64,000 nt of DNA, from positions 207,160 through 271,159 of the forward strand of contig NZ_JARRAF010000004.1 of NCBI RefSeq assembly GCF_030129945.1. The letters are read 5' to 3'. Shown here in pieces: positions 45,001-54,700 of the stretch. The stretch's first letter is position 1. The number at the start of each line of letters is the position of its first letter. Under the pieces are notes generated by a model that saw nothing but the letters and a program-made list of their open reading frames with translations, was not told the DNA's origin and made no database searches. The stretch is from Parachitinimonas caeni. GTDB lineage: Bacteria > Pseudomonadota > Gammaproteobacteria > Burkholderiales > Chitinimonadaceae. The position numbers and the translations under genes are program-made.

Positions 45001-45330
45001 GCGCAGGTACAAGCCATCTGGGCTGCTGTGCTCGAAAGCGACGCGCCGGCTACCGATGTGAACTTCTTCGACGCTGGCGGCAACTCGCTCAAGATCATCG
45101 CCCTGCAATCGCAGCTGCAACAGGCATTTGGCCGCGACATCGGCGTGGCCGTGCTGTTCGAGCACCCGACGATTGCCGCCTTCGCTGCCTGGATCAAACA
45201 GGCGGATAACGCCACCGCCGAGGGCGCCCCGGCCTCGCCTTCCCAAGACCAAACCCTGTCCTCTGCCCGTTCCGGCCGCAACCGGCTGGCAGAGCGACGT
45301 AGCAAAGCCAAAGAAAGTGCTGTGTCATGA
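42061..45330 (+). CDS. NRPS module C-A-T, unassigned substrate
   Basis: 1089 residues. The C domain (1-450) has FHHILMDGWS at His144-His145. The adenylation domain (about 470-960) has A3 IFTSGTTGTPKG and A5 NHYGPSETTVD. Its pocket reads D-P-E-N-I-G-H-V-D-K by alignment, which I cannot match to a standard code; the acid at position 239 recalls pockets for amine side chains. The carrier serine is Ser1009 in GGNSLKII. A basic C-terminal tail (NRLAERRSKAKES) may be a docking segment. GGAGGG precedes ATG 42061. With the PKS that follows it would be equivalent to a split ClbB (C-A-T-KS-AT-KR-DH-ER-T). Confidence 0.88.
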   Translation: MTVQTYIEEVLQAIPQANGLLFHALKDGNSAYHIGVAFRLRAEVSAEVIHATWHRIQQAQPALRSVFAWQGLRTPHQLIFAQPRIALAYSAQGLDGESEQVGQPCLDWLAQSKATAFDLNREVFRIACFHDVAAGTLDMAFSFHHILMDGWSSSLLISLWVRGLRGQPLQPLAARQYSQQLWSGLEAQALQQSRAYWESVLVAQDDSDGTVGTLLLAEPLFRAANADSAAQTGQRISARSHWLTERKQAVEALCRQAGVTPASFFYLCWALTLAKLTFQQRVAFGCAFSGREAALAQAAEDQPLGLFTNTVPLVLSLDSQWSLADALQAVFRSLQQAQQHEKTPPLVVREAAGQRAELYDTLVVFDNYPIEAGLQDAACGVHLTALHSEESTHFGLTLTISGIDDWQVELGAGDHYAGEPAAVPAVLAAFEALADDLAALPAGASVAALPLKLATAETGAASLQQGPVKTQLPDINQLLERIYHGLQQSPQAVRLVDGERPVSNAELLAAIARWQGQLRQAGFVAGDRVAVHLPKGLASTAAILAILFSGGSYCYLNPKDPAQRKQTLLTMTGCSIVIGGESLRAELGAEGGYLLLSAVAEPAAESVMPTLWRQRRADGEFYFIFTSGTTGTPKGIAIRNESVANLLDWFVADTGLSAADRVLGLTDLNFDPSVEDLFASLLVGATVVYPAPQIVQERQAFIDLMQREAISVVNFIPGAIAELIAGAPFLPAMRLWIFGGEALPRRLRDELLQHGYAVANHYGPSETTVDCLSARQSLQQDIAIGWPIQNAVAYCADVFGQVLPAGVRGELRVGGLPVARGYASNPLESARNFVMFAQQPFYRTGDAVLFQPALGFCYLGRIDDQVKINGVRIEPRELERVVELLPAVKASCLLPVTLADGRRQWQLFIDSAETGEDRIVQLRAHIRQHLPEAWMPARITRIDGFARTPTGKIDRRQLLAQAVQAVAVSPAAASSRCPVEAQVQAIWAAVLESDAPATDVNFFDAGGNSLKIIALQSQLQQAFGRDIGVAVLFEHPTIAAFAAWIKQADNATAEGAPASPSQDQTLSSARSGRNRLAERRSKAKESAVS

Positions 45331-48300
45331 ATCGTGAATATACGGGCAACGAAATTGCCATCATCGGCATTGCCTGCCGTTTTCCTCAAAGCCCGGACTG
45401 GCGTCTGTTCTGGCGCAATCTGCTCGAAGGCCGCGAGCTGGTGTCGTTCTTCTCGCGCGATGCTCTGCTGGCAACCGGTGTGCCGGCCGAGCTGGTGGAC
45501 CTGCCCAACTACGTGCCGGCAAAGGCGGTGCTGGATGACGCTGACTGCTTTGACCACAGCTTCTTTGGTTATTCACAGCGCGAAGCCCAGAAGATGGACC
45601 CGCAACTGCGTGCCTTGCACGAGGTCTGCTACAACGCGTTGCGCGATGCTGGCATCCAGCCCGGCAGTGCCCCGCTCAATGCCGGCGTTTTCCTCGGCTC
45701 GACCCTCGACATGCAGCGCCTGCAGCAGTTTGGTGGCGCCAGTGGCGATATCGCCGAGATGTTTGATGTCGGCAACTACAACGACCCGGCGGCGTTTGCC
45801 ACCCAGATCGCTTACCGGATGAAACTGAACGGCCCGGCCGTGCATGTGCAGACCGCGTGCTCGACCTCGCTGTCGGCCGTGCATCTGGCCAGCAAGGCGC
45901 TGCTGGCGGGTGAATGCAGCATGGCCCTGGCCGGTGGTGCTTGCGTTACCGAACCCGTTGCAGGTGGCTATCTGTATCAGGATGGCATGATCCTGTCGCC
46001 CGATGGCCACTGCAAAACCTTTGCCGATGAAGGGCAGGGCACGGTCAACGGCAACGGCGCGGGTGTGGTGCTGCTGAAGCTGCTGGATGACGCGCTGGCC
46101 GATGGCGACCCCATCCATGCCGTGATCGTCGAATCGGCCATGAATAACGACGCCGACCGCAAGGTGAGCTTCGAGGCGCCGAGTGTGCAGGGTCAGGCCG
46201 AGCTGATTGCCCGTGTCTACCAGCTGGCCGAAGTACCGTTCTCGTCGCTGGGCCTGATCGAAGCCCATGGCACGGCCACCGTGCTGGGCGACCCGATCGA
46301 GATTCAGGCGCTGAACAAGGTGGCCACCGAACTGCTGGCGCCGGATGAGCTCAGCCGCTTCCGCTGTGCGATTGGCAGCGTCAAATCGAATATGGGGCAT
46401 CTGGATGCGGCCGCTGGTGTGGCGGGGCTGATCAAGGCGGTCCTGAGTGTGCGCTTTGGCAAGATTCCGCCTTCGCTGCATTTTTCACGCCCCAACCCGC
46501 ATCTGGCGCTCGACAAGACGCCGTTCCACGTACCGACCCAAGCCGAAGACTGGCCGGCCGAGCAGCCGATCCGGCGTGCCGGGGTCAGCTCGTTTGGCAT
46601 TGGCGGCACCAATGTGCACGTGTTGCTGGAGCAGGCGCCGCCGGTCGCCTCAGCACCGGCCGCTACCGACGAGGCCGTCTTGCTGCCGCTGTCGGCGCAG
46701 TCGCCAGCGGCGCTGGCACGGCTGATTGAAACCTGGTCGGCCCATCTGCAGGTGGCGACCGGGCCGGATGCGGCACTGACAGCGATTGCGCAGCAGCTAT
46801 GCCAACGCCCGGCCTACCCCAGCCGCGCGGCGTTCGTCAGTACGGCGGGTGCCAACTGGCAGCCGCAACTCGATAACTGGTCGTTGCTTGATGGCGCCCA
46901 GCCGCAACGTGATCAGCAGGTCTGGCTCTTCCCCGGTCAGGGGACGCAGTCGCCACAGATGGGCCTGCAACTGGCCGAGCGCTTTCCCGAATTTGGCGAG
47001 CTGTACCACCGGCTGCTGACGCAGGCGGAACAGCTGCTGGCAATGCCGGCCGGACAACTGCTCGACTGCGTGCGCCAGCCCGAGCAGCTGTCCACGCTGC
47101 AGCTGCAGCCCATTCTGTATGCGCTGCAGGCGGCCCTGGGCTTGTGGTTGCGCCGCATTGTCGGGCAGCCGGTGGCGGTGTGCGGCTTCAGTCTGGGTGA
47201 GTTTGCCGCCGCAGCGGTAGCGGGTGTCTTCAGTGCCGAGACCGGCATGGCGTTGGTGGTGGCGCGTGCCCGCTTGATGGAAGCGATGCCGCGCGGTGCC
47301 GTGTTCGCCGCCAGCCGCAAGAAGGGCTTTGACGGCGAATTCCCCGATTTTCTGTGGCCGATTTCTGAATTGAGCCCCGGCACCTGGACGCTGGCGACCG
47401 CAGAAGCCGATGCCGCCAAAGCAGAAGCCTGGCTGGCCAGCGAAGGCTTTGCCAGCAAACGGGTCGCGGTGTCGCATGCCTTCCACACCCCGCTGATTGC
47501 GCCGGCAGCCCAGGCATTTGGCGAGCTGTTGCGTGGCGAGGCTTTGCAGGCCGCGCAATGCGATATCTATTCAACAGCGCGTGGCGGCCTGCTCGCGGCC
47601 GATGCCATGTGCCAGCCGCAGTACTGGGTGGAGCAGATGCTGGGCGCCGTGCAGTTTGGCCCAGCGCTTAAAGCGGCCGAGGCGGCGCACCCGGACAGCC
47701 TGTATCTGCAGATCGGCGCTGGCGGCGACTTGCTGCAGCACGCCCGCAAGTGGCTGGGCCTGCCCCCCGACCGGCTGCTGCCAACGCTGGGAAGCGGTGG
47801 CACCGCGCAGGAAGTCGCCTCGCAGCTGCAAAGCCTGGGGCGGATCTGGGTACAAGGCGGTGCGCTCGACTGGTCTTTGCTGCAGGCGACGGCCAACCGC
47901 GACCAAGCGCCCCCACGCAGCCATCTGCCCGGCCACGCTTTCGAGCGCCGGGTTTGCCCGCCTTTGCGCCAGGCCGATGCGGCTAGCGTTGAGTCACTCT
48001 TCTTCGGCAACCGCTTGTATGGCATGGCCTGGGAACAGGTCAGCGCGCCGGCCGAGCGGGTGACGGCCAGTGATGAGACGCCAGCTACCTGGATTATCAG
48101 CCGCCACACGGGCGAGCGGGAGCGCAGTCTGGCCGCTGCGCTGGGGCGTGAAGCCAGTACCGCGTTTATCGAATGCCCCAGCTGGGACGGCGACTTTGGC
48201 CAGATCGACGCCGCCTTGCAAAGCTGGCTGTCGCAGCAGGGCTTACGTGCCTCGGCAGCGATGGACGTTATCGTTACCCCTCTGCTTGATGAGCTGAGCC

Positions 48301-51300
48301 CGCGCGAGGCGCAGTTCTGGGCCTATTGGTTGCCACTGGCGCTGGCACGCTGGAGTGCCGCGCAACAGCCGGCACCACGGTTGCGCCTGCTGTTCCCGGC
48401 CAGCCGCCTGCTGGCCTGGCAGGGCACAGAGCCGGTCGAGGCTGAAAAGAGCCAGCTGATGGGCCCCTTGCTGATCGCCGCCGAAGAATATTCCGACCTC
48501 AGTGCCCTCTGTATTGATTTCGCTGACCCCGCTGTCGAAACCATCGCCCAGGCACTGCAGCCCTGGCTCGAACACGGCTGGGTGGGAGGGCAGTTTTATT
48601 GCTATCGCGAGCAGGGCTACTGGCGCCGCCGCATCAGCGCCGCAGTGCAGGCGCAGACCCTGAATCGTGCCTTGCCCGAGATCAGCCGTAACAGCTGGGT
48701 GCTGGTGACTGGTGCCAAGGGCGGCATGGGTACGGCGATTGCCCGGCATCTGGCCGAGGTCTACCGCTGCAACCTGCTGCTGCAGGTACGCAAACCGCTA
48801 CCAGCCAGAAGCGACTGGCCGGCCCATATCGCCCAGCAGGGGCCGGAGCCGGACTTCCTGCAACATCTGCTGGCGCTGGAACAGGCAGGTAGCCGCGTGA
48901 TCGTGCTCGAAGCCGATCTGGCCGATGAAGCGGCCCTGGCCAAATCGTTTGCGCCGGTGTTCCGGCTGGTCGAACGCGGTATCGCCCTCGATTACGTCTT
49001 CCACACCGCTGGCCGGGGCGAGGGCGCGATGATCCAGCTACGCAACGAAGCCGAGTCGCTGGCGACACTGGCGCCCAAAGTGACGGGCACCCGTTTTCTG
49101 TGCAATCACCATGCGCAGCTGGGCAAGCCGGCGCTGCTGCTGTTCTCCAGTCTGGGCAATCTGCTGCCAAAAGAAAAAGTCGGGCAGGTGGCTTATGTGG
49201 CCGCCAATGCCTGCCTCGAAGCCTATGCCGAGCAGGTGCGCAAGCAGGGCGGCAAGGCGCTGGCGATAGCCTGGGATGACTGGGCAGAGTCGGGCATGGC
49301 GACCCGCTCGGCGCAGCAGCTCGACCAGGCACTGGGCCAGACCGCGAGTGCCGCGCACGAGGGGGTGATCTGGCGGCGTGATCTCGACAGCCAGCGTGAC
49401 TGGTGGCTGGACGAGCACCGACTGGATGCCACCACCACCGTGATGCCGGCGATGGGCATGCTGGCGCTGGTGCATCAGGCCCTGCTGGCCTCGCGTTCGC
49501 CTGCGATGGCGACGAGCTTGCAGGCCATCGCCATCGAGCGCCCCTTGGTAGTCAAGGTGGATGACGCGCTGCAGGTGGTGGTGGCGTTTGATGCGACCTT
49601 CAGCCATTTTGGCCTGTATTCCGGCCGTGGCGAGTTCAGTCGCGAAACCTGGCTTAAGCACGCCAGCGGCCGCCTGCGCGAGGCCGGGGCGGCGCCGGCG
49701 GCACCGGATGTTGGCGCAACGCCGCTACAAAACCTGTTCCGTAGCGCAGATGGCCACGGCGTCAGCCCCAAGGCGGCGCTGCAGTTTGGCCCGCGCTGGC
49801 GCACTGTGCAGGCGGTAGACCGGCTGGCGGCCGATGTGATCGTGTCGCATCTGCAGTTGCCGGCCGCTTACGCCGGAGAGGCTGCAGCCAGCGATCTGCA
49901 TGTGGCGCTGCTCGATACCGCCACCCTCATCGGCTCGCCGCTGGAAGAGGACGCGCAGTTCGCGCCGGTGTCGATGGGTGGCTTTACCCGCTGCGCACCG
50001 ATGCAGGACCGCGTACTGAGCCATGTGCAGATTGCTGATCTGGGCAGCAGCAAATTGCTGCAGGTGAAGATCTGTTCCGAAGCCGGCGAGCTGCTGGTGG
50101 CAATCGACGACTTGCTGCTGATTGATGCCTCCGCTGCGCTAAGGGGGGATGCCGCCGCTGCGCAGCAGGACGACGCCACGCCGCGCCATGCGGTGATGCG
50201 TCTGGCCGACGAGCCGGAACAGCGTGCCAGTTTTGTTTTCCACAACCGGCAGGAAGCCCGTCGTGCGCCGGGGCCGCAGGAGGTGGAAATCTGCGTCAAG
50301 GCGGCTGGCCTTAACTTCAAGGATGTGCTGATCGCCGTCGGCGTGCTGCCAGCGCCGACCGACCCGGCCATGACCTTTGGCCAGGAAGCCGCCGGTATCG
50401 TGACGCGGGTTGGCAGCGAAGTGACGGATCTGCAGGTGGGCGACCGGGTGATGTGTGCCGGCCACAGTTGCTTGGCCGAGCACGTCATCATGGCGCGGCG
50501 GGTGGTGGCGAAGATTCCGCAGACACTGGGCTTTCAGCAGGCTGCCGGTGTGCCAGTGGCCTTTACCACGGCCTGGATCGCCCTGCGCCATGCCGCCAAT
50601 CTGCGGCGCGGCGAGCGCATTCTGATCCACTCCGCCGCTGGCGGTGTCGGCATGGCGGCGATGCAGATTGCCTTGCATCTGGGAGCGGAAGTCTGGGTAA
50701 CCGCCGGTAGCGAGGAAAAGCGCCAGCTGCTGCTGCAGATGGGCGCCAAAGGCGCGGCGCATTCGCGCACCCGCGAATTTGGCGAAGTGTTCCGCCAGCA
50801 GCTGGGCGAGCGGCCGTTCGATGTGATTCTCAACGCGCTGGCTGGCGAGCTGCTCGAAGAGAGCGTATCGCTGCTGGCGCCGCAAGGCCGTTTTCTGGAA
50901 CTGGGCCTGCGCGACATTCTGCAGAACTGGCAGCTGGGCTTATCAATTTTTGCCGAAGGCGGCAGCTTTCATGCGGTGCAGGCGGGGGCCGAGCACCCGG
51001 CCTACTCGCAAGCCTGGGCCGAAGTGGCCGCGCTGCTGGCGCAGGAAACCCTGCGCCCTTTGCCCACCCGCGTTTACCCGGCTCGCGACATTGCCGAAGC
51101 CTTCCGCTTCATGGCGCAGGGCAAGCACGTCGGCAAGATCGTGGTGGCGATGGAGGCGCGGGCCGAGTCGCGTGGCTTCAGCGCCAAGCTGCGGGAAGAG
51201 GGTTTGTCCAATGCCGAGGGCAGCCGGATCGCGCTTGTCATGGCTGCGCTGGTCCGCCAGCTGGCCGTGCCGTATATCGCGGTCTCGAAACTGCCAATTG

Positions 51301-51755
51301 GCGAAGTGCTGGAAAAACAGGCCAGCACCCAGCAGATGCTGTTCAGCAGCGCAGCGCCTTCGGCTGAGGCGGGTGTGACCACCGCTGGCGAGAGCTCCTT
51401 GCAGGGCGCGGATGCCGACACCCTGCTGCAGGCGATGCAAGCGATGCTGGAGGGCTTTCTTGGCGTGGCGGGGCTGGATGTCGATGCCAGCTTCTTCGCG
51501 CTCGGCGCGACGTCGCTTGATCTGATCCAGTTTGCCAAGCGGCTGGAACAGCGTCTGGGACGTGAGATTCCGGTGGCCTTGCTGTTCAAGGCAGCTTCGC
51601 TGCGTGAATTAAGCAAGGAGCTGGCACCAGCGGCGCCACAGGCAGTGAGCGAGGAGCCGGCCGCGCCGGTGCTCGACGACAAGCGCCGCGCCCTGCAGGC
51701 CCGCCGCAAGCTGCGTGGTGCCACCACCCGGCAGGAGAGCGAAGTCGATGACTAA
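45327..51755 (+). CDS. Type I PKS module KS-AT-KR-DH-ER-ACP
   Basis: 2142 residues. KS: Cys178 (TACSTSLS), His314 (EAHGTA), His358 (NMGHLD). AT: Ser622 in CGFSLGEF, where the usual G-H-S is G-F-S, and H-A-F-H at 717-720, a malonyl-type motif. A long structural segment precedes KR: nucleotide loop VTGAKGGMG at about 1127 and Tyr1290 (AYVAANA). DH-like: His1364 in DEHRLD and a later LLDTATLIG; the H-to-P spacing is one longer than usual, so activity is uncertain. ER: HSAAGGVGM near 1767. ACP: Ser2063 in LGATSLDL. KR before DH and ER is unusual and recalls ClbB. Full activity would give a saturated two-carbon extension. Confidence 0.9.
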   Translation: MNREYTGNEIAIIGIACRFPQSPDWRLFWRNLLEGRELVSFFSRDALLATGVPAELVDLPNYVPAKAVLDDADCFDHSFFGYSQREAQKMDPQLRALHEVCYNALRDAGIQPGSAPLNAGVFLGSTLDMQRLQQFGGASGDIAEMFDVGNYNDPAAFATQIAYRMKLNGPAVHVQTACSTSLSAVHLASKALLAGECSMALAGGACVTEPVAGGYLYQDGMILSPDGHCKTFADEGQGTVNGNGAGVVLLKLLDDALADGDPIHAVIVESAMNNDADRKVSFEAPSVQGQAELIARVYQLAEVPFSSLGLIEAHGTATVLGDPIEIQALNKVATELLAPDELSRFRCAIGSVKSNMGHLDAAAGVAGLIKAVLSVRFGKIPPSLHFSRPNPHLALDKTPFHVPTQAEDWPAEQPIRRAGVSSFGIGGTNVHVLLEQAPPVASAPAATDEAVLLPLSAQSPAALARLIETWSAHLQVATGPDAALTAIAQQLCQRPAYPSRAAFVSTAGANWQPQLDNWSLLDGAQPQRDQQVWLFPGQGTQSPQMGLQLAERFPEFGELYHRLLTQAEQLLAMPAGQLLDCVRQPEQLSTLQLQPILYALQAALGLWLRRIVGQPVAVCGFSLGEFAAAAVAGVFSAETGMALVVARARLMEAMPRGAVFAASRKKGFDGEFPDFLWPISELSPGTWTLATAEADAAKAEAWLASEGFASKRVAVSHAFHTPLIAPAAQAFGELLRGEALQAAQCDIYSTARGGLLAADAMCQPQYWVEQMLGAVQFGPALKAAEAAHPDSLYLQIGAGGDLLQHARKWLGLPPDRLLPTLGSGGTAQEVASQLQSLGRIWVQGGALDWSLLQATANRDQAPPRSHLPGHAFERRVCPPLRQADAASVESLFFGNRLYGMAWEQVSAPAERVTASDETPATWIISRHTGERERSLAAALGREASTAFIECPSWDGDFGQIDAALQSWLSQQGLRASAAMDVIVTPLLDELSPREAQFWAYWLPLALARWSAAQQPAPRLRLLFPASRLLAWQGTEPVEAEKSQLMGPLLIAAEEYSDLSALCIDFADPAVETIAQALQPWLEHGWVGGQFYCYREQGYWRRRISAAVQAQTLNRALPEISRNSWVLVTGAKGGMGTAIARHLAEVYRCNLLLQVRKPLPARSDWPAHIAQQGPEPDFLQHLLALEQAGSRVIVLEADLADEAALAKSFAPVFRLVERGIALDYVFHTAGRGEGAMIQLRNEAESLATLAPKVTGTRFLCNHHAQLGKPALLLFSSLGNLLPKEKVGQVAYVAANACLEAYAEQVRKQGGKALAIAWDDWAESGMATRSAQQLDQALGQTASAAHEGVIWRRDLDSQRDWWLDEHRLDATTTVMPAMGMLALVHQALLASRSPAMATSLQAIAIERPLVVKVDDALQVVVAFDATFSHFGLYSGRGEFSRETWLKHASGRLREAGAAPAAPDVGATPLQNLFRSADGHGVSPKAALQFGPRWRTVQAVDRLAADVIVSHLQLPAAYAGEAAASDLHVALLDTATLIGSPLEEDAQFAPVSMGGFTRCAPMQDRVLSHVQIADLGSSKLLQVKICSEAGELLVAIDDLLLIDASAALRGDAAAAQQDDATPRHAVMRLADEPEQRASFVFHNRQEARRAPGPQEVEICVKAAGLNFKDVLIAVGVLPAPTDPAMTFGQEAAGIVTRVGSEVTDLQVGDRVMCAGHSCLAEHVIMARRVVAKIPQTLGFQQAAGVPVAFTTAWIALRHAANLRRGERILIHSAAGGVGMAAMQIALHLGAEVWVTAGSEEKRQLLLQMGAKGAAHSRTREFGEVFRQQLGERPFDVILNALAGELLEESVSLLAPQGRFLELGLRDILQNWQLGLSIFAEGGSFHAVQAGAEHPAYSQAWAEVAALLAQETLRPLPTRVYPARDIAEAFRFMAQGKHVGKIVVAMEARAESRGFSAKLREEGLSNAEGSRIALVMAALVRQLAVPYIAVSKLPIGEVLEKQASTQQMLFSSAAPSAEAGVTTAGESSLQGADADTLLQAMQAMLEGFLGVAGLDVDASFFALGATSLDLIQFAKRLEQRLGREIPVALLFKAASLRELSKELAPAAPQAVSEEPAAPVLDDKRRALQARRKLRGATTRQESEVDD

Positions 51756-54700
51756 GCCGCGCTGCTGGAATTACGGGGTGGCCCTGGCGGGCCTGTGCCT
51801 GTCGTTGACGGCTCAGGCAGCTCTGCCCACCCGTGCCGAGGTGGATCACCTGGTGTCCGATCTGCAGCAACGTTGGGATGCCTCGCAAGTGCCGACCGCC
51901 GCTCTGACCATCGTCGCAGGTGGCCAGACCCGTAGTCTGCGGCTGGGCAAGGCCGAAGCTGGTGCCTTCGAGCTGGCTTCCTGTTCGAAAGCGGTAACCG
52001 GCCTCCTGATTGCCTTGCTGGAGCAGGAAGGCAAGCTCCATCGCGACGATGCCATCACCAAATGGGTGCCCGAGCTGGCTGAGAATCCGCAGCTGGGTTA
52101 CTCGGCGGTGCGATTGTCCAATTTGCTGGCGCACACCAGCGGCTTGTCCGAAAGCACCCTCGACCTGCTGCGGCCCGATAGCGGCGCCGGTGCACTGGCA
52201 CGATTGCCGGCTTTGCTGAAGAACGTGCCGCTGGCCCATGCCGTCGGCACCCGCGAGGAATACGCCACGCTCAACTACAGCCTGCTGGGGCTGGTGGCCG
52301 AACGGGCGGCCGGCAAGCCGTTTGCCACCTTGGTCCGCGAAAAGATCTTTGTGCCGCTGGGGATGCTGCAGACTTTTGTCGAAGGCGACCCGGTGGCGGC
52401 TGATGCGGCGCGGGTGCCCGGCTACAAGATCAGCTTTACGGCGGCACGGCCGTATCAGGCCCCGCGTTATCTGCAGAACACGCCTGCTGGTTATGTGTTG
52501 AGTAATCCGGAAGACATGGGGCGATGGCTGCAATTCCTGCTGCAGCCGGCACCGGCTGCCGACCATCTGGCCGCGCTGTACGCCGCGCGTGAGGTTGCCA
52601 AGCGACCCAATGCCGTCAGTGGTGCCGGGGGCTATGCCTATGGTTGGGATGTCGAAACCGGCCAGACCACGAGCTGGAGTCATCCCGGCCAGAACCCCGA
52701 TGCCGGCGCTTATGTGGCGTTTGATCCGCAAGCCGGTGTAGGGGTGGCGCTGCTGGGCAACAGCAACAGCCCGCAGGTGGTCCAGCTGGGCCAGTCATTG
52801 TTTGAACATCTGCGTGGCGGCGCCGCACCGGCGGTGCCTGCGCGCTTATCGGTCGATGCTGGGGACTGGATTGCCACGGTGACGGCGGCGCTGCTGTTAC
52901 TGGCCAGTGCGCTGCTCTGGCCCTTGTGGCAGCGTCGAGGCCAGCTGGCCGGGCGCCGTCACCAAGTGGATGACCCGGCGCTGCCAAGCCGTGCCGAAGC
53001 GGCCATTGTTCAGGAAAGTCTGGTGCAATCGACCGGGACAGAGAGCGGGCGCCGTTTTGCTGCGCGCATGCTCTGCCAGAACGCCGCCTTGCTGGCTGCA
53101 CTGGCCACGGCGCCGACATTGTGGGTGGGCCTGAGCTGGCCGAACCTGCTGGTCTGGGGGCCGCACAGTCTGCCTTGGGCAGCGGGTGGGGTGATGCTGT
53201 TTGCCAATGCCGTCAGCCTGTTCTTCTTCATGGTGACGCGGCGCAGCCAGGCTTTTGCCAGCAAGACCTATTCCTCGCTGATGATCGCAAAGGTGGTGGG
53301 GTTGACGGTGATTTCAGGGCTGCTCAACTCGGCGCTGATCCTGTGCATTCTGCAGGCGATTGAAGGTCGGTCGGCTAATTGGTTGCCCAGTGCCGGCCTG
53401 CTGCTCAGCTGCATCTATTTCTATATTGGCTCGCGCAAGGCGGCCGAAGAGCAGCTGATGCGCTTTGGCCATGCCTTTGTGCAGGGCTGGCGCATGGAGA
53501 TCATCCGCCGTCTGCTGGCTGCCGATTACAAGAACGTCGAGCGTATCTCGCCTGGCAAGATTCAGGCGGTGGTGGGCGAAGATTCGCAGGAACTGGCCAA
53601 GAGCGTGCTGGCCTTCGTGCCTTTCTTCACCAATCTGCTGACCATCGTCTTTCTGTTCGGCTATCTGATGCTGGCCAAATCGGCCGTGGCCACCACGGTG
53701 CTGCTGGCCTGCGCCCTGCCGATGATCGCGCTCTATTACATCGTCTCGGAACGGGCCGACCGCATCATGCCGCAGGCCCTGCAAAGCCGCAGCGAGTTCA
53801 TGGATGTGGTGGAAGACCTGCAGAAAGGCTACAAGGGCCTGCGCCGCGAGGTGGTCAAGCAGGGCTTTTACCGGCACGCGCTGGCGGTATCCGACCGCTT
53901 CAAGGCATTCCGCATTCAGTATGACCGGGGCTTTATCGGCGCCTTCTTCATTGGCGAATCGCTGCTGACGCTGCTGCTGGTGGCGGTGGCGCTGGTGTTT
54001 CCGCTGTTGTTCAGCAGCTTCGATGGCAGTGTGGCCAAAGAGTATCTGATCATCCTGCTCTACCTGATCGGCCCGCTGAATGCCGTGATGGCGGCCATGC
54101 CCGAGCTGATCCGCCTGCAGAGCCTGCAACGCAATATGGCCGAGTTCAGCCAGTCGATTCAGGCAGCGGAACCTGCACAGGCCCTGCCTGCCATTGCCGG
54201 GGTGAAAACGCTGGAGCTATCGGCCGTGCGCTTTTTCTACCCCTCGCTGGTAGAGGGCGAGAGTTTTGGCATCGGCCCGATCTCACTCAAGGCCGAGAGT
54301 GGCAGGACTTACTTCCTGACCGGCGGCAATGGCTCGGGCAAGAGCACGCTGGCGATGATTCTGGCCGGGCTGTACGCCCCGGCTCAGGGCAGCCTGAAGC
54401 TCAACGGCGTTGAAGTCTCGCCTGATCATCTGCAGGAACTCACCCGCACCATTTTCAGCGACAACTGGTTATTCAAGCGCATCTACGACCCGGCCCTGCT
54501 GCAATCGCGTGAGGCCATCAACCGCCTCATTGCCGAGCTGGGCTTGGCCGACAAGACCACCCTGCACGACGACGGCGCCTTCGCCAACATCAAGCTCTCC
54601 ACCGGACAACGCAAGCGCCTGTCGCTGGCCATGCTGCTGGCCGACCCCAGCCCGCTGGTGGTGCTGGACGAGTGGGCGGCCGATCAGGACCCGCGTGCCA

